This document shows, piece after piece, positions 1-11,625 of a stretch of 64,000 nt of DNA. The position numbers and the translations under genes are program-made. Below the pieces are notes generated by a model that saw only the letters and a program-made list of their open reading frames with translations, did no database searches and was not told the DNA's origin. The stretch is from Phragmites australis (lineage: Eukaryota > Streptophyta > Magnoliopsida > Poales > Poaceae), in NCBI RefSeq assembly GCF_958298935.1, contig NC_084941.1, positions 13,180,001 to 13,244,000 of the forward strand. The letters are read 5' to 3'. Within the stretch, counting starts at the first letter, position 1; the number at the start of each line of letters is the position of its first letter.

Positions 1-573
1 AATGAGTGGTGCATCAACGTATGGAGGTTCGGCTATTTATGGTTGGGGGAGGCAGGAGCATTGGATTCGCTCTTGAAGAAAGGAGTGAGTGCAGGGGCTC
101 AGATGGTGGCAGGAGTATTGGATTCCATCTTGAAGAATGGGAAAGTTGTGTCATTGATGATGGACAGAGATTCCATGTTTATTGGTACCTGTGTTGTCAT
201 TTATTGTGTGGTGAAAGCTGTCCAGTGTTGTCACTTCTTGTCTAAAGCCCGCGCAAGGAGGCATGTGTTGTCATGTCATGGTTAAAGTTCAGTAGTGTGG
301 TCACTTCGTGATTAAAGTTACACTCTCGACAGAGTAAGCGAGGTGTCACTTCTTGCATAAGTAGCTTTGTAAGATATACATTGGTGACGACGATAGAATG
401 TAGCGTGTTGTCATGTCAGATTAAGAAATGCAATTAGGATGCCATCATTTTGGAATATGAAATGCAGTTACGACATGCTAAGTGGACCATAAAGAGTAAA
501 CGTGGCTGAATACGTAGGAGTACATCGCGAATCGAATATGCATATGTAAGTTACAACAAACAAATCTAAAATT
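1..573. other. Region 3' of PMD pseudogene, no gene recognised
   Basis: No convincing gene. Two imperfect direct copies of about 33 bp lie at about 51-84 and 109-141; both contain GGCAGGAG.ATTGGATTC. A short phrase around GTGTTGTCA recurs at several places between 190 and 420. The stretch lies just downstream of the minus-strand PMD pseudogene, so it may be the 3' part of the same Mutator-like element. No terminal inverted repeat is visible before the window edge. Confidence 0.3.
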
Positions 574-3514
574 CTACTGCTGCCTCCCCCGTTGCCATCG
601 GCCGTGCCCCCCATCGTGGTCCCGATGCCGCTGGTTGACCCTCACGTGGCCCCTAGAGTAGGTGAGGGGGTCGGGTGGACCAACCTGTCTGGTAAGCCTA
701 GTAGGGAGCACCGGTGTCGAGGCCTCGTCCTGCGTGGGCTGTGTCCGAAGGGGAGCACTGGGTACCTGGGACCGCTGGAGGACGTCGTAGTCAGGTGTGC
801 CCCCAAAGAAGTCACAAACAAGGTCGTATGCGGGGTCCGGGCCAGCCTCATCCTCCTGACTAGGGTACGAGGACTGTGAAGGCTCTCCTGGCGTCCATGT
901 GTACTGGCTGTAGGGGCTTACGAACAAATAATTATGTTAGATATGAACAATGTGGAAATGAAAGTAGTAGTAAAAAATGTACAATTGTACCTGCGTGGTA
1001 TGCCGGTGCAGCAGAAGAAGGCCAGGCGGGCATGCCGTAGTATGGCTCGAACGGTGCTGGTGGGGTAGGGCGTGGGGCCGCTGAAGACGGACCGGCCTCA
1101 TCACCGAAGTAAACTGTGCACAATATTAGCTTCATTTGCTGAATATATTGAAAATGGGGATGAAGGGGCGCCAAGTACATGAGGCTAGACGCACAAGGCT
1201 CGGTCTACGAGGTTGTGTCGAGGCTTGTGTAGATGCACCTAATGAAAGTTTAATAATCAATGCACTAGTAAGAAACGAATATATTTGAATGTCGTGCAAA
1301 TTAAAAATTCGTACATATTTGCTCCGAGCCTGCATGACGTGGTAATAGGGGTCGTGTGGGTGCCGACACCGATGAACGGCGGTGCACATCTGACTGCCGA
1401 GATGACTCAGCATAGACACCACTAGACTTGGGAGGCGCTCCAGCTACATCTGTGGTGGATCGGCAGGAGGTAAGCTTCAAGGTGTGCACGGTCTTGTCAA
1501 AAACCCGCTTGATGAAGCCCGCAACATCCGACGCACTGAGGTGCTGGCCTTGCCAGAGGCTGTTCATGGCACCAGCTGCATCCCTATAGACATCGTAAAT
1601 GATATCGGCCTGCAGATACAAACAAGAAAAAACAATTAAAATGTACAGGTTTTGTTCCTTGAGTATAGACTACTGACTTGTAAGTAAAACGTACCGCTAA
1701 TGCAGAGTCCTCGTCCCAATGCACCGGGTATGCCTCCGTAGTCGACGCGATGTGGGGCCGGACACCCTCAGGGGTGTAGGTGACCCATGTGCGTGTATGT
1801 GGAACGTACCACCGTAGGTAGTCGTTGAAGCTCCGCTCGTTGAAAGGACGCGCCTCCTCCATGACATCCTGTAGCGCTTGGACCCATGCTGCCACGTAAG
1901 GGGCCAAGCGATCTTCCCAGAGGTTGCCAGCCAGCTGGCCTTTGCGTGTGTACCTGCAAGTGAACCATGGTAAATGTAAGTCACAGTAAGACGAAGGTTA
2001 CAAAAATTTTAATTATGCATATGTACTTGTGGACGTGCACGGGAACAGTACGAATGTGGACGAGAGGGAATGCCTGGTGATGACCAAACTACTGCATGAC
2101 GCGGTGCGGTGAGTATTCCTTGACGTAGATGTCGAAGACAAGTGGTGCCTTTGTAAGCCAGTAATCCTCGTCGGAGGTACACATCGGCGACAAACCCAAA
2201 CCTGCACGGCCTTGGATGGCCAAGATGTTGTACAGCTACCATACCACGTCATCCAGCTGCCATACCACGTCGTCCGGACGTAGCCTGTCGAACTAGGCAC
2301 AAAAATGCTCGTAAGCGCCGTGAGGCTGCTCATGCGTCTAGTGTGGCTGCGTGACAAACATCGTTAGAAATCATTAGAGGTAACAAGCGTGCGAACGAAA
2401 GTGTTAATAAAAAGTATGTACCCGACGACGGCACCACATCGAGGCCATAGTAGGCGCGTCCTCGTTCGGCTCGCCGTACCATTCCTCGGGGTACGGGGAG
2501 TGGTCCACCACTGGCCTGCCTATGGCGAACCGCTCGTAGGACCACAGCTGCAGAAGAAGTGGACACCCAGCAAAAGTGGCTAGTGGCTCTTTCTTTGTGC
2601 ACGCGTCGCAATGCGCTCGATACGTCGCAGCAAGGACAGAAGATGCCCAACTGAACTGCGGTACCTCCTCGCCATCAGCATCTGCTATCAACCTGGCGTA
2701 TGGCACAAGTGTCCTAGCAACTAGGTGGCCTTGGCCGGTGGTGAACATAACCCACCCAAACAGCCAAAGCAAATAGGCCTCCAAATGCCTGGATACCGAG
2801 TTTACGTTGGCCTGTGGGTGTATGTACGCCGGCTGCAAATATGTCAGGTGTCAATAATGATCATAACTAGATACTCGAATAGTAAATGACACATTGTATT
2901 GTACCAAACCTGAAACTGTAGTACCCACTTCTTTGTTGGCTCTCGTGCATCAGACAAGAACTTAGGCACTTCGGGGGGTGCATTCACCTTTCGCTCAACC
3001 GGGCCAAAGCGCTGATGCATGACGTTGATCCAGTCAGCCTCCATATCGATGACCCCAACCGCAGCTCTGGCGCAAGGTAGGCCTAAGAGGTAGGCTACAT
3101 CCTGCAAGGTCGGGGTCATCTCGCAGCACAGGAGATGGAACGTATGTGTCTCCGGCCTCCATCGATCGACCAGGGCTACTATCAGGGACCAGTCAAAGTA
3201 GAAACGATGCACCGCTGCCTCGGGGTTCTCCGTCGATCGAGCCTCAACCAAACAGCAAAGTGGTAGGAGTCCTGCCGCTGCCAAGCTAAAAGTAATACAG
3301 TACATCAATAATATAGAATTACATCAGTGATATGGCAATGTCGTATGAAATTATCGAAGTACCTGTGCTTCCATCGATCGTCAATCATAAGCAGCTCTCC
3401 AGGGCCCCATGGTCGGAACACTCCTAACTTTGTCTGGTGCTCGGCGGACAAGAAGCTGCGGTGCCTCTTGTCCACTGCAGGGTCCAGAAGCTCGGGGGTC
3501 GCAGGGTCCACCAT
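574..3514 (-). pseudogene. Plant mobile domain (PMD) gene, eight exons, decayed
   Basis: This is a PMD protein of the type often annotated as a serine/threonine phosphatase 7 long-form homologue. It is plant-specific and tied to transposons and silencing; its biochemical role here is unknown. Exons read on the minus strand are 3514-3363, 3285-2910, 2832-2422, 2346-2027, 1953-1695, 1609-1315, 1113-991 and 916-574, with GT/AG ends. Signature motifs are RHRSFLSAEHQT and FRPWGPGELLMIDDRWKH in exon 1, EMTPTLQDVAYLLGLPC in exon 2, YAYLLWLFGW-like sequence in exon 3 and FDRLRPDDVVW in exon 4. The tail is rich in Pro/Ser/Gln and ends in a basic HRDHDGGHGRWQRGR run. Reading phases match through exon 7. 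Exon 4 has three in-frame TAG codons and a 21-bp tandem duplication (2233-2274), and the exon 7-8 junction is out of phase. It directly follows the truncated MULE transposase on the same strand. Confidence 0.8.
2233..2274. repeat. 21-bp tandem duplication in PMD exon 4
   Basis: Two adjacent 21-bp copies (2233-2253 and 2254-2274) differ at two bases. On the minus strand they repeat the seven-residue block DDVVWQL in frame, so the duplication by itself does not break the reading frame. Confidence 0.85.
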
Positions 3515-3589
3515 ATCTGCATTTGAAAGACAAGTACATTAATGCATTGCTAGATGTAGACAGGAACAATATACATTGAATGCAAATTC

Positions 3590-4913
3590 ACTATATCTAT
3601 CCTTTGTATTTCCCAATCAGGAATGTTCCATCCAGGCATATGATGGGTCGACAATACTGAAATACTTTGATGGTTGCAGCGAATATATAGAAAGCATGCT
3701 GCAATACTCTTTTTCCACTGTACTCCACATCAGTCGAGGGGTAATACTTGATATCATAGTAGCTGCCTGGGTTCCTTTCACAAATTGTGGCTAATTGACG
3801 AGGTAGATTGTGATATGAATCTTCATATGTTCCGAACCTCATCTCCATAGCCTTTTGTTTCGCCCTCCATGCCTTCACATAGTTTATTGTGTACTAGAAC
3901 ATTTGCTCAATAGCACGGATTATTGATCGTGGCTCATACCTTAGTTTGTCCACAATCTCCCCGTACATAACATTTGCAATAAAGGTAGATGACAGGTTCC
4001 GGTGGGCAAACTCTATTTCCTCAATGTGACAATTATGTTCATTAACTATTGAGCACTGAAAGTAGTCTACCCATTTTCCTCTGAATGCGTGCACCCGCCA
4101 AGGACATTGAGGCACCAAACACTTCACATCATACTCCCTTTTACTGGATTTAACAACCTTGAACTGCCTTCGAAGAGATAACGACCAGAATTTAACTGCA
4201 TCAATAACTGCCTCCTTTGTAGGGTACATAGCACCCTGGGACACCTCGTTCTCATGGTACTATCACAGTGTCCGATCAGCCTCGCTAACCACCAGCTTTG
4301 AAAATTCATGATCCCTCCACTCTGCAGGCACTGGAGCAATACCCTCCTCGTCAGATGAATCTCCATCGGCAAGGCCTACCTCCAACTCTTCATTCTCCAA
4401 CTCCATCTCTTCAATGATGCTAGGCATATGCTACCCTTCATCAGCTAAACCCATCGGTTGCAGCTCTGGAATATCTCCAACATCTTCCCCGGTCCCGACA
4501 TTAACCTGCTCCGATTCATCTTCCACTGCCTCACTTGGTCCTGCTACTGCTTCCGCAGAGTTCACCTTAGTTTGATCTTTCAGGTACGCCTTAGCTAACA
4601 AAACCAGAGGCAGGCCACGTTCACAAGATATATCTATATACTGCCTCCAAGTTGATGTGGCTTCAATGGGAACAAGCTCGCTAAAGTATCCATGACTAGC
4701 ACGGCTAAGGACAGCTTTCAGCTTCAGCTCATGTTGCTGCGGATCTAGTTGGAAAAACCGCATAAGCCATTTGCACACACCCACAATGGTCCTCTCATTA
4801 GCTTTACTAAGACCCTTCATGACATGACGAAATCCAGACAGATCTACACCGTTAGGACCGTACCTAATTTCACCCTCACCATAATATATCTGAAAAATTA
4901 ATTTTTCTGCCAT
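3590..4913 (-). pseudogene. Mutator-like (MURA/MuDR) transposase, truncated and stop-riddled
   Basis: This is the N-terminal half of a MULE transposase, which would bind element ends and catalyse cut-and-paste transposition. Translation would start at 4913 (MAEKLIFQIYYGEGEIRYGP), just after a splice acceptor. An acidic linker (4431-4600) follows, then the MuDR DNA-binding domain (about 4244-3900; FKVVKSSKREYDVKCLVPQC and WRVHAF, with CxxxxC and HxxH zinc-like residues). The start of the catalytic domain ends in ICLDGTFLIGKYKG near 3600, which carries the first catalytic Asp. The second Asp, the Glu and the C-terminal SWIM zinc finger are absent. In-frame stops lie near 4431, at a double stop near 4257, near 3894 and at 3597. 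A likely noncoding first exon ends at about 5403 with donor GTAAGT. The PMD pseudogene begins 76 bp downstream of the last stop. Confidence 0.82.
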
Positions 4914-5607
4914 CCCTAGAAACACCCGCAAACATAACCAATGTTAAGACCGACGAACTATATTTCTCATTATCAGAGAAAATAATTTACTGACACCGAT
5001 TCATACATAACAATAGGTTTTCAATAATAGTCCTACCCAAACTTACCTACAAATATTACTCTATACAATCTACATTTACTAGCTATTCTACCGTGTGCAA
5101 ATTAAACGCTACCATTTTCTAAACGCTACATCCTAGGTTCACCGATTATCATATAGTGCTAGCTCCTAGGTCTCACAATACAACCCTACAATTATTATTC
5201 TATAAAATCTACATTTCCAAAACTAACATAGTACAAATAATATTCTATATTTCACTGTTATCATACCATGTTCTAAGTAAATTTGACAATTTTCTACTAA
5301 ACATAGCATTTTCTAAACCCTAGGTCATACATGTCTAAAACATATATCATATACTACTATTGCACTAATTAACAACAATAAAAAGAAAAAAAAGGACTTA
5401 CCGGAAAGTGATCTTCAAATCCGCGAATCAAATGCAGTAGGGCTTCGCCAGGCTCTCTTCCTCCCCTCTCCTCTCCTCTCTTCTCCTCCCTCTTCACAAT
5501 TTTTTCTTTTTTCTGAATAAAATATGATTTTAGGCTATTTTTAGCCTCTTTTATAGAGGAGGGCGGAGGGGGTGGAGGCCGGTTGGCGCGGGCAGGCAAC
5601 CCCCCTA
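4914..5607 (-). other. MULE 5' leader: intron and noncoding first exon
   Basis: On the minus strand, a CT/GA-rich noncoding exon at about 5530-5403 ends in a GTAAGT donor. An AT-rich intron runs to the acceptor CTAG at about 4915, two bases before the transposase ATG. No other gene is seen. Confidence 0.5.
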
Positions 5608-5767
5608 ACCGCCCCCTAAGAGGGCGGTAAGGAGCCGTACCCGCCCCCTCAGGGGGCGGTAAGGCTTGGGCACAGGTGGGCACCCCTTGCTGCCCTCTGA
5701 GGGGGTGGTTAGGCCATCCGCCCTCCCAGGAGGCGGTTAGCAGTCCTAACCGCCCTCTCAGAGGGTA
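5608..5767. repeat. Five iterated GC-rich palindromes
   Basis: Five near-identical dyads of 19-21 bp lie at 5608-5628, 5640-5660, 5690-5709, 5718-5737 and 5749-5767. The consensus is ACCGCCCCCTNAGGGGGCGGT. Each can pair with itself and with the others. They sit immediately upstream of the MULE transcript start, where a MULE terminal region and promoter would be, so they may be transposase- or factor-binding sites. No clean terminal inverted repeat or target duplication could be placed. Confidence 0.8.
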
Positions 5768-6159
5768 GCCCCTCTCTCAGGAAGCTACATGCGTCTAGTT
5801 TTATAATTTTTTTCACGGGGAATGTATTTATTTAAATGTTGGAAGGTAACAATGGCCCACCCTTTTTTGGACAAGCTGAGCGACATCTTTTATTTTCCAT
5901 TCTGTCTGGAATAAAAAAGTTAGCAGTTGCAACTACCGAATTACGACAACTGTATTGCGGCATCGATTTCATGAAACATTACTTAAGTATATCGAGATAC
6001 AAATTCAGAAGTGCAGCAACATGCATATATGTATGAGCTGAGATTATTGTTACACGTGTTCCCATAGGACAGAAACATATCAGCATTATCTGGTAAACAA
6101 TTTTGGCATGTTCAACATGATTGAAAAATGACCAGTGTCATAAGGTGTCGTATAGCAAT
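5768..6159. other. Unannotated spacer
   Basis: AT-rich sequence between the MULE edge and the next element. I see no gene, repeat or RNA in it. Confidence 0.4.
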
Positions 6160-7827
6160 CACTATTAGAAAAATTATTTTTCGACATTCATAGGTATCTT
6201 TCCACAAGCAGTTTATATGAAATCCCGTCTGAGCAATCTACGGCGGTTCCCTACGGTTTCGGATCACTTGTGGAAACAAAATTGGTTGCTTATATGAACC
6301 CTTTGTGTAAATATATTGGTTTTCAGAGACGGTTCCTTATGTGAACTGTCTGTGTAAAAGGTCATTTTTACAAACGATTCTTTATATAAATCGCCTGTGG
6401 AAATGGAATGACTATCACATATGGTTCACCTAAGTAACCAACCGCATATGAAAAAAAGTCATTTTTACAAACAGTTTCTTATGTGAACCGACTGTAGAAA
6501 TAGGATGATTAACACAGATGGTTCATATAAGAAACTGCTTGTAGTAATGGTTATTTTCATAGGTGGTTCCTTATATGAACCGCCTATGAAAATGGAGGAC
6601 TATTTTCACAGGCGGTTCATACAAGAAACTGTATCTGAAAATGGATGATACCTTATTTTAAAAAATTTATAACTTTTTCATACGAACTCGGATGGTGATG
6701 AACTTTATATGAAAATTGCAGCCTCACTGAGATCTACAACTTTGTAGTGATTTTTTTTATTTGGAATCATTTACGTGTCTAAATAATAAGTTAAAAATTT
6801 GCACATAAGTTTTGATCACATATGCTACCACAATTTCTATTAATGCAAGTAAAATCAAGAACAACAAGAAGAAAAAGAATACTACTAACTTCAACATCTC
6901 CAACAAGATCAACAAGAAAAAAAATCAAAGACCCCCACTATGAACAAGAAGACTTAGCTTACAAAAATACTAGTGATAACAATAGTATGAAGTATTATCA
7001 AGCGCCAGCATGACCACAAATATTTTTTATTTTTATTTATTCTTCTTTTTTTTTCTCACCTCAGCAATAAGAATCATTGTACATTTTTGCTCAAGTTTGA
7101 TGTAAGAGGTGACGGCTATGGACACAAATACGTGTTTCAAAAACGATGCACAAACTTCTAGCAATAAGAACTCAATCTTCCAAGCCATTTCTAGATATCT
7201 GTAGAATCAAAGAAACATCAAAATTGGAGTATGTATGTAAAATTTATGCCCGTTTTACCAAAGGTACTCAGGATCACTGTAATACTTCGGCATAAAAGGT
7301 TAAAAGAATATTTCATCTAGTTTCTATCCTAGGTACTTGAAAGATGAGCTGGTAAGAAGGTTTGGCACGAGCGGAGGGTCCCGCGTTCGATTCCTACCAA
7401 ATGCAAAGGCTACAAATGGTGTGAAAAAATAGCGTGGCTTGTGACTTATGACAGCGCGACAGCGAGGGTTCCTCGGGTGAAAAAAATATTTTTACTTTTT
7501 TCCAAGCAAAAAAATATCGATTCGGGGACCGACTACCATATGTGGTTGGCTTAAGGAACTGCCTATAGTAATCGATTTATTTTCACAAGTGAATCGCCTA
7601 TAGTAATTTATTTTCACAAGTGGCCCACTTAAGAAATCACATGTGTAAATTTATTAACATAAGGCGGTTCCTTAAGTGAACCGTCTGTGATAATAGATTT
7701 CTATAGGTGGTCTCTTTTACATATGTGAAAATTGTCTATTTTCATAGTCCTTCGATCAGATGTGGGTTGGCTAAACGCCTGTGCAAATGGGTTACGACCC
7801 ACCTCTAAAAAAAGTTTTTTAATAATG
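6160..7827. mobile_element. Small non-autonomous CACTA-type element, degraded 3' end
   Basis: The left end begins CACTATTAGAAAAATTATTT, a CACTA-type terminus. The right end reads TTTTTTAATAATG at 7827, a decayed complement (expected TAGTG). Both subterminal zones (6180-6660 and 7530-7790) are packed with direct and inverted copies of a motif like GGCGGTTCCTTATATGAACC followed by GCCTGTGAAAAT. No transposase is encoded. A tRNA-like segment lies near 7345-7396. It resembles the intact element at 61248-63037, which helps to place its ends. A 3-bp TSD is not preserved (AAT versus TAC). Confidence 0.7.
7345..7396 (+). other. tRNA-like segment (A-box and B-box) inside CACTA-type element
   Basis: TGAGCTGGTAAGAAGG (7345-7360) resembles a Pol III A box and D-arm. 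GCGTTCGATTCC (7383-7394) matches the TpsiC-loop B box, about 38 bp downstream. No full cloverleaf with paired acceptor ends is obvious, so this is called tRNA-derived or tRNA-like, not a tRNA gene. Confidence 0.45.
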
Positions 7828-7865
7828 TACATGTGTGATCCACTTCTTTGGAAAATGCTGCTCTT

Positions 7866-8630
7866 CTCGTCTAAAGATGATAAATTAGGGTGAGACTAAA
7901 TCGTTATACTACTTGCCACTTCCTCCAGGATTTTTCTAAACGATGTGCCTAACTACTCAATAAAGCATGGTCATGAGATTAGACAAGGAGACCCACTTTC
8001 CCATTTTTGTTCTTCATGTCGATAGATTCGTTGTAGCGCATTCTTGCCCTAGCCACGAAAGGGGTGACCTCAGCTGTCTCGGGGGCCTCGCTTCATGCAT
8101 ACGCATCTCTATGTATGCTGATGACGCAGTTGTCTTCGTCGTCCTAAAAAAGGAAGTTGTGTCCACACTAGTGCGCATCTTAGGCCACTTCGGCAATGCA
8201 ACAGGACTCAAGAATAACTTCGCAAATACTACAGTAAACCTAATTAGGTGCTCCAGAATCAACCTAAGCACAATCATCATGGATCTACTACTGGCCTTTC
8301 ATTTTGAATTTTCCATCACGTATCTAGGATTACCGCTCTCAGTTTGACGTCTCAAGGGATTGGATCGACAACCACTCATCGAAATAGCGGTTGCTGGAAT
8401 GGCGGCATAGAAATGAAAGCATCTTGCTCCGACTGGTCGCCTAACCCTGGTAACGGTTGTCCTGTCCTTCCAACCGATGTACTTCCTATCAGCCATCATA
8501 GCTCCAAAGGAGGTTATCAAGCAAATTGATGCTGCCTGAAGATAATTCCTTTGGTTCGGTTGCAGGCCGAAAACTGGTTAGAAATGCTAGGTCAACAGCT
8601 CGAAGGTGTGTAGATCAAATAGTTTGACAA
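7866..8630 (+). pseudogene. LINE (non-LTR) reverse transcriptase fragment
   Basis: This is a remnant of a LINE reverse transcriptase, the enzyme for target-primed reverse transcription. RT hallmarks can be read across shifted frames: HGHEIRQGDPLSHF (about 7967-8005), the catalytic box ISMYADDAVVFVV (about 8106-8145), FGNATGLKNNFANTTV and ITYLGLPLSV (about 8310-8345). A more decayed C-terminal part follows, with APKEVIKQID-like sequence. At least one frameshift lies near 8010 and a stop follows the LGLPLS motif. The endonuclease domain, the 5' region and a poly(A) tail are not seen, so it is a short dead piece. It lies upstream of the centrin gene on the same strand. Confidence 0.75.
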
Positions 8631-9423
8631 ATTTGACTTGAGGGAGTGTGCCAATTGGAATCGGCATGAGAAAGGTACATAAGTAAAGTGTGAAGTCTCC
8701 CTTAGTCAATAAAAAGTAAATATCAGATTCTTAAAATCCGAATAATGATGTCTATGAACTTTGTATTGTATATGTGAAAGTGGTATCAGTATATTTAACT
8801 CTAAAAGATTTGTCAGTAGATTTAGCTCCAAAAGGTTAGTTTTGTGCATGTATTATAATGAGAATTATGTAGTCAAATAGGCAGTGTAGATTATTTATGG
8901 CTGGTGGGAGAATATTAAATGAAAAATAAATAAATTTTAAGTTGGAAAAATTTCAAAAAAAAATCCTGCAATTTTAGGGGTTTGCTCCCTAAAGCTTGTT
9001 TTTTGTTGGTTAAATACACCATAGCATTGTTTGACTGCATCATATGATGCTTACATGACTTCCCAAATGACACGATGGCTTTTAGAGCGATTTTTTTAGC
9101 CTCTTGTACTATTAAATTAGATGTATCACTCTGGTTTTGCACACTTAAATATGATGAATATTGAAAACTATGTGAAATGCTAGGCCGGTTTAAATGGTCT
9201 CTGAGATGTTGGTCATAGGTTTTTTTTTTTTTTTGACAAATCCCCAAAGCTGCAAGTCAGAAACTGCTGAAGAAAAGAAAAAATTGCAGATGTGCTTTGG
9301 AAATTTTCCTTCTAAGTCTTTACAGTTTGTCATAGTTTACTATATATCAAATGTTTAGGGTCTAAATTGCATGTTAAGAGTCCACAAAGCCACAGCAATT
9401 TGTTTTTGGTCAGAGGGTGCTAG
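8631..9423. other. Upstream region of centrin gene, no feature recognised
   Basis: AT-rich intergenic sequence with an 18-base T run near 9219-9236. It presumably holds the distal centrin promoter. I could not assign a TATA box or other site with confidence. Confidence 0.35.
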
Positions 9424-9656
9424 TCCTGCGACGACTGATTGGTGAGTGACGTGCTCAGCTCCGCTTCCTTCAAGCCGTGCCCTTTCTATCGCTTTCTCTC
9501 CTTTCTCTTCTTCACCTTTCTTCTTCTTCCACTTGCTTCAAGAAAGAGAACTGTGGCAATAAACTGCCAGCAGGCTGAATAATTGAGAGCGAGGAGCAGA
9601 AATACTCCTGTTCAGCTTGATCATCGTCGCTGAGGATCAACGCTGGTTGTCTCCAA
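9424..9656 (+). promoter_or_regulatory. Probable centrin 5' untranslated leader
   Basis: A strongly pyrimidine-rich stretch (about 9478-9540, runs of CTTT/TTCTTC) followed by sequence leading directly to the first ATG at 9657. CT-rich leaders are common in housekeeping plant genes. The exact transcription start cannot be read. Confidence 0.45.
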
Positions 9657-11498
9657 ATGGTACGCAACTATCTGCAGACAACCTGATGGTTGCTATGTTT
9701 GCTGAATTCTTGGAATTTGTTTTGTTCTAGTTCGGGTTTTGCTTATCTTTAGCCAGTTAATTGCCGGAATAATCTTATCAGTAGTTCAGGGGAATCTATT
9801 GAATTATTCATCGGTTTAAAGTTTCATTGGAAGACCTGGATGCTGCGAGTTCTTGATTGCTTTTGCCACCTGGCTCTGCTTGTGTTCATTTAAGCTCAAT
9901 TAGCTTAATTTGACCTCAATGGAGAAACCTAATTAACGTCAGCTGAGTACCCTAGAGACAATTGATTTTAGGTAGTCATGTAAGTTTGGTTCAAAACATA
10001 AGTACCCCTACAACATTTAACAAAATTTTTAGGTTTAGTTCACTTGGTCATTGGTTGAACCTGAAGAAGTCGACTCCACAGAGCAGAGTGGATAGAGGGG
10101 AAGCAATTTCTTTGTAGTAAAGCCTGCTCAGACAAACCGCAATCGAGTGGCATAGTTTTGAGTAAAAAATTGTCATATCATGGCAAAAGCCAGTTATTCT
10201 GCACATGGATAGATACTGAACTACATCCGAATTTACCTATTTCCTAGGTTTGGAAACACTTTATGTCTAAAGAAAATGTCTAGAAAACTATTTTCTAGGT
10301 TACAGTATAACAGATCTTTGAGCCAATTTGCTGTTCCTGTGATCGATTTCCAATTATAGTAAAAAAGGGTACTAGAAAGATGCTATAAAACTGATTGTTC
10401 CATACGAAAACATATGAGTAAGTGTTTCTCTGAATAGCCTCGCTGAAATGTGAATTTGTGGTGCAGGCGAGCACTTACAGGCCTTCCTCCGGCTCTGGCT
10501 ACCGGAAAGACAAAGGCCGCCGCAAGCCGCTGACGGCGCAGAAGCGAAAGGAGATCAAGGAAGCGTTCGATCTCTTCGACACCGATGGCTCTGGTATAAT
10601 CCCTCTCCTTACTGAATTCTGATTACCCTATTGGAAACAGAACTCACATATGGCAAGTGTCGCTTACTGTTGCCTCTTCTGAATCCAGGGAGCATCGATC
10701 CAAGGGAGCTGAACGTTGCAATGAGGTGTGCTTTATTGATCCTGTAACGCACTCGCTTCCAGTTCACCTGTGAGTCTGTGACCGACAACAGTTTTTGAGT
10801 AGCTGATGGACATGTTCTTGTTCATTGCAGAGCCTTGGGTTTCGAGATGACACCGGAGGTATCTAGCTCTACTCTGATTTATGAACCCCGCTGTCTCCTT
10901 GAGAAATCCGAACAGGTGGTTCTTGAAGTTGACTGGCAGACTGACAATGATGGAACACTTGATGGTTGTGGTGGTCGCAGCAAATCAACCAGATGATCGC
11001 GGAGGTGGACAAGGACGGTAGCGGCACGATCGACTTGGACGAGTTCGAGCACATGATGACGGACAAGATGGGCGAGCGGGACGCCCGGGACGAGCTCCAC
11101 AAGGCCTTCCGCATCATCGACCAGGACGGCAATGTAGTAGCACAGTATGCCTTGCAAACGTGTTGTGATAAGCGAATGGCCTATCGATTGATCATCCGCC
11201 GTGCTCTCCCGCAGGGGAAGATCTCCGACGTCGACATCCAGCGGCTGGCCATCGAGACCGGCGAGCGCTTCACGCTGGACGAGGTCAGGGAGATGATAGA
11301 GGCCGCCGACGAGAACGGTGAGCAACCTGCCTGCCATGCTAGCTCCGGGCTGGACTTTTGATTTGTTTTTCCTGAGAAGTCGATTGCTTTTAACTATGGT
11401 TTTGACTGTACGGATGAACGAGTGCAGGTGATGGCGAGATCGACCAGGAGGAGTTCATGAAGATGATGAAGCGGACGAGCTTTGGGTCCAGGTTTTAG
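9657..11498 (+). CDS. Centrin (caltractin-like EF-hand protein), seven coding exons
   Basis: Centrin is a calcium-binding EF-hand protein. In plants it acts in nucleotide-excision repair with RAD4/XPC, in mRNA export with TREX-2, and at microtubule-organising and plasmodesmal sites. Coding exons are 9657-9659, 10467-10593, 10689-10725, 10831-10858, 10981-11133, 11215-11317 and 11428-11498. All introns are GT-AG with matching phases, giving 173 aa, the usual family length. Exon 1 is just the ATG. A basic N-terminus (about residues 1-29) precedes four EF loops at 39-50 (DTDGSGSIDPRE), 75-86 (DKDGSGTIDLDE), 112-123 (DQDGNGKISDVD) and 148-159 (DENGDGEIDQEE). Loop 3 has Asp rather than Glu at position 12, as is common in centrin loop 3. 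The C-terminus is KRTSFGSRF. Plant CML19/CML20-type proteins are the closest match I know. A CACTA element starts 128 bp after the stop. Confidence 0.95.
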
Positions 11499-11625
11499 CC
11501 AAGCACCGAACCGATGGGGGAATAATTGCACAAGGCATATAAGTATAATAACTGATGTGTGAATCATAGAACGAATAATAGTTGGGTCGACTTCTTAGGT
11601 CGGCGACATTACTAGTAGCATGTAC
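11499..11625 (+). other. Centrin 3' flank up to the CACTA insertion
   Basis: A short 3' untranslated-like stretch with AATAATTG, AATAGT and similar A/T-rich near-upstream elements. It ends with the TSD copy TAC at 11623-11625. The same flank resumes at 25462 on the far side of the 13.8-kb insertion. Confidence 0.5.

Noticed and set aside
7345..7396. A genuine tRNA gene
   Set aside because: A- and B-box-like motifs are present, but no matching acceptor stem or clear anticodon arm was found. It is reported only as tRNA-like.
10879..11337. 152-codon frame on the minus strand
   Set aside because: It is the antisense shadow of centrin exons 5 and 6, which have clear EF-hand coding on the plus strand.
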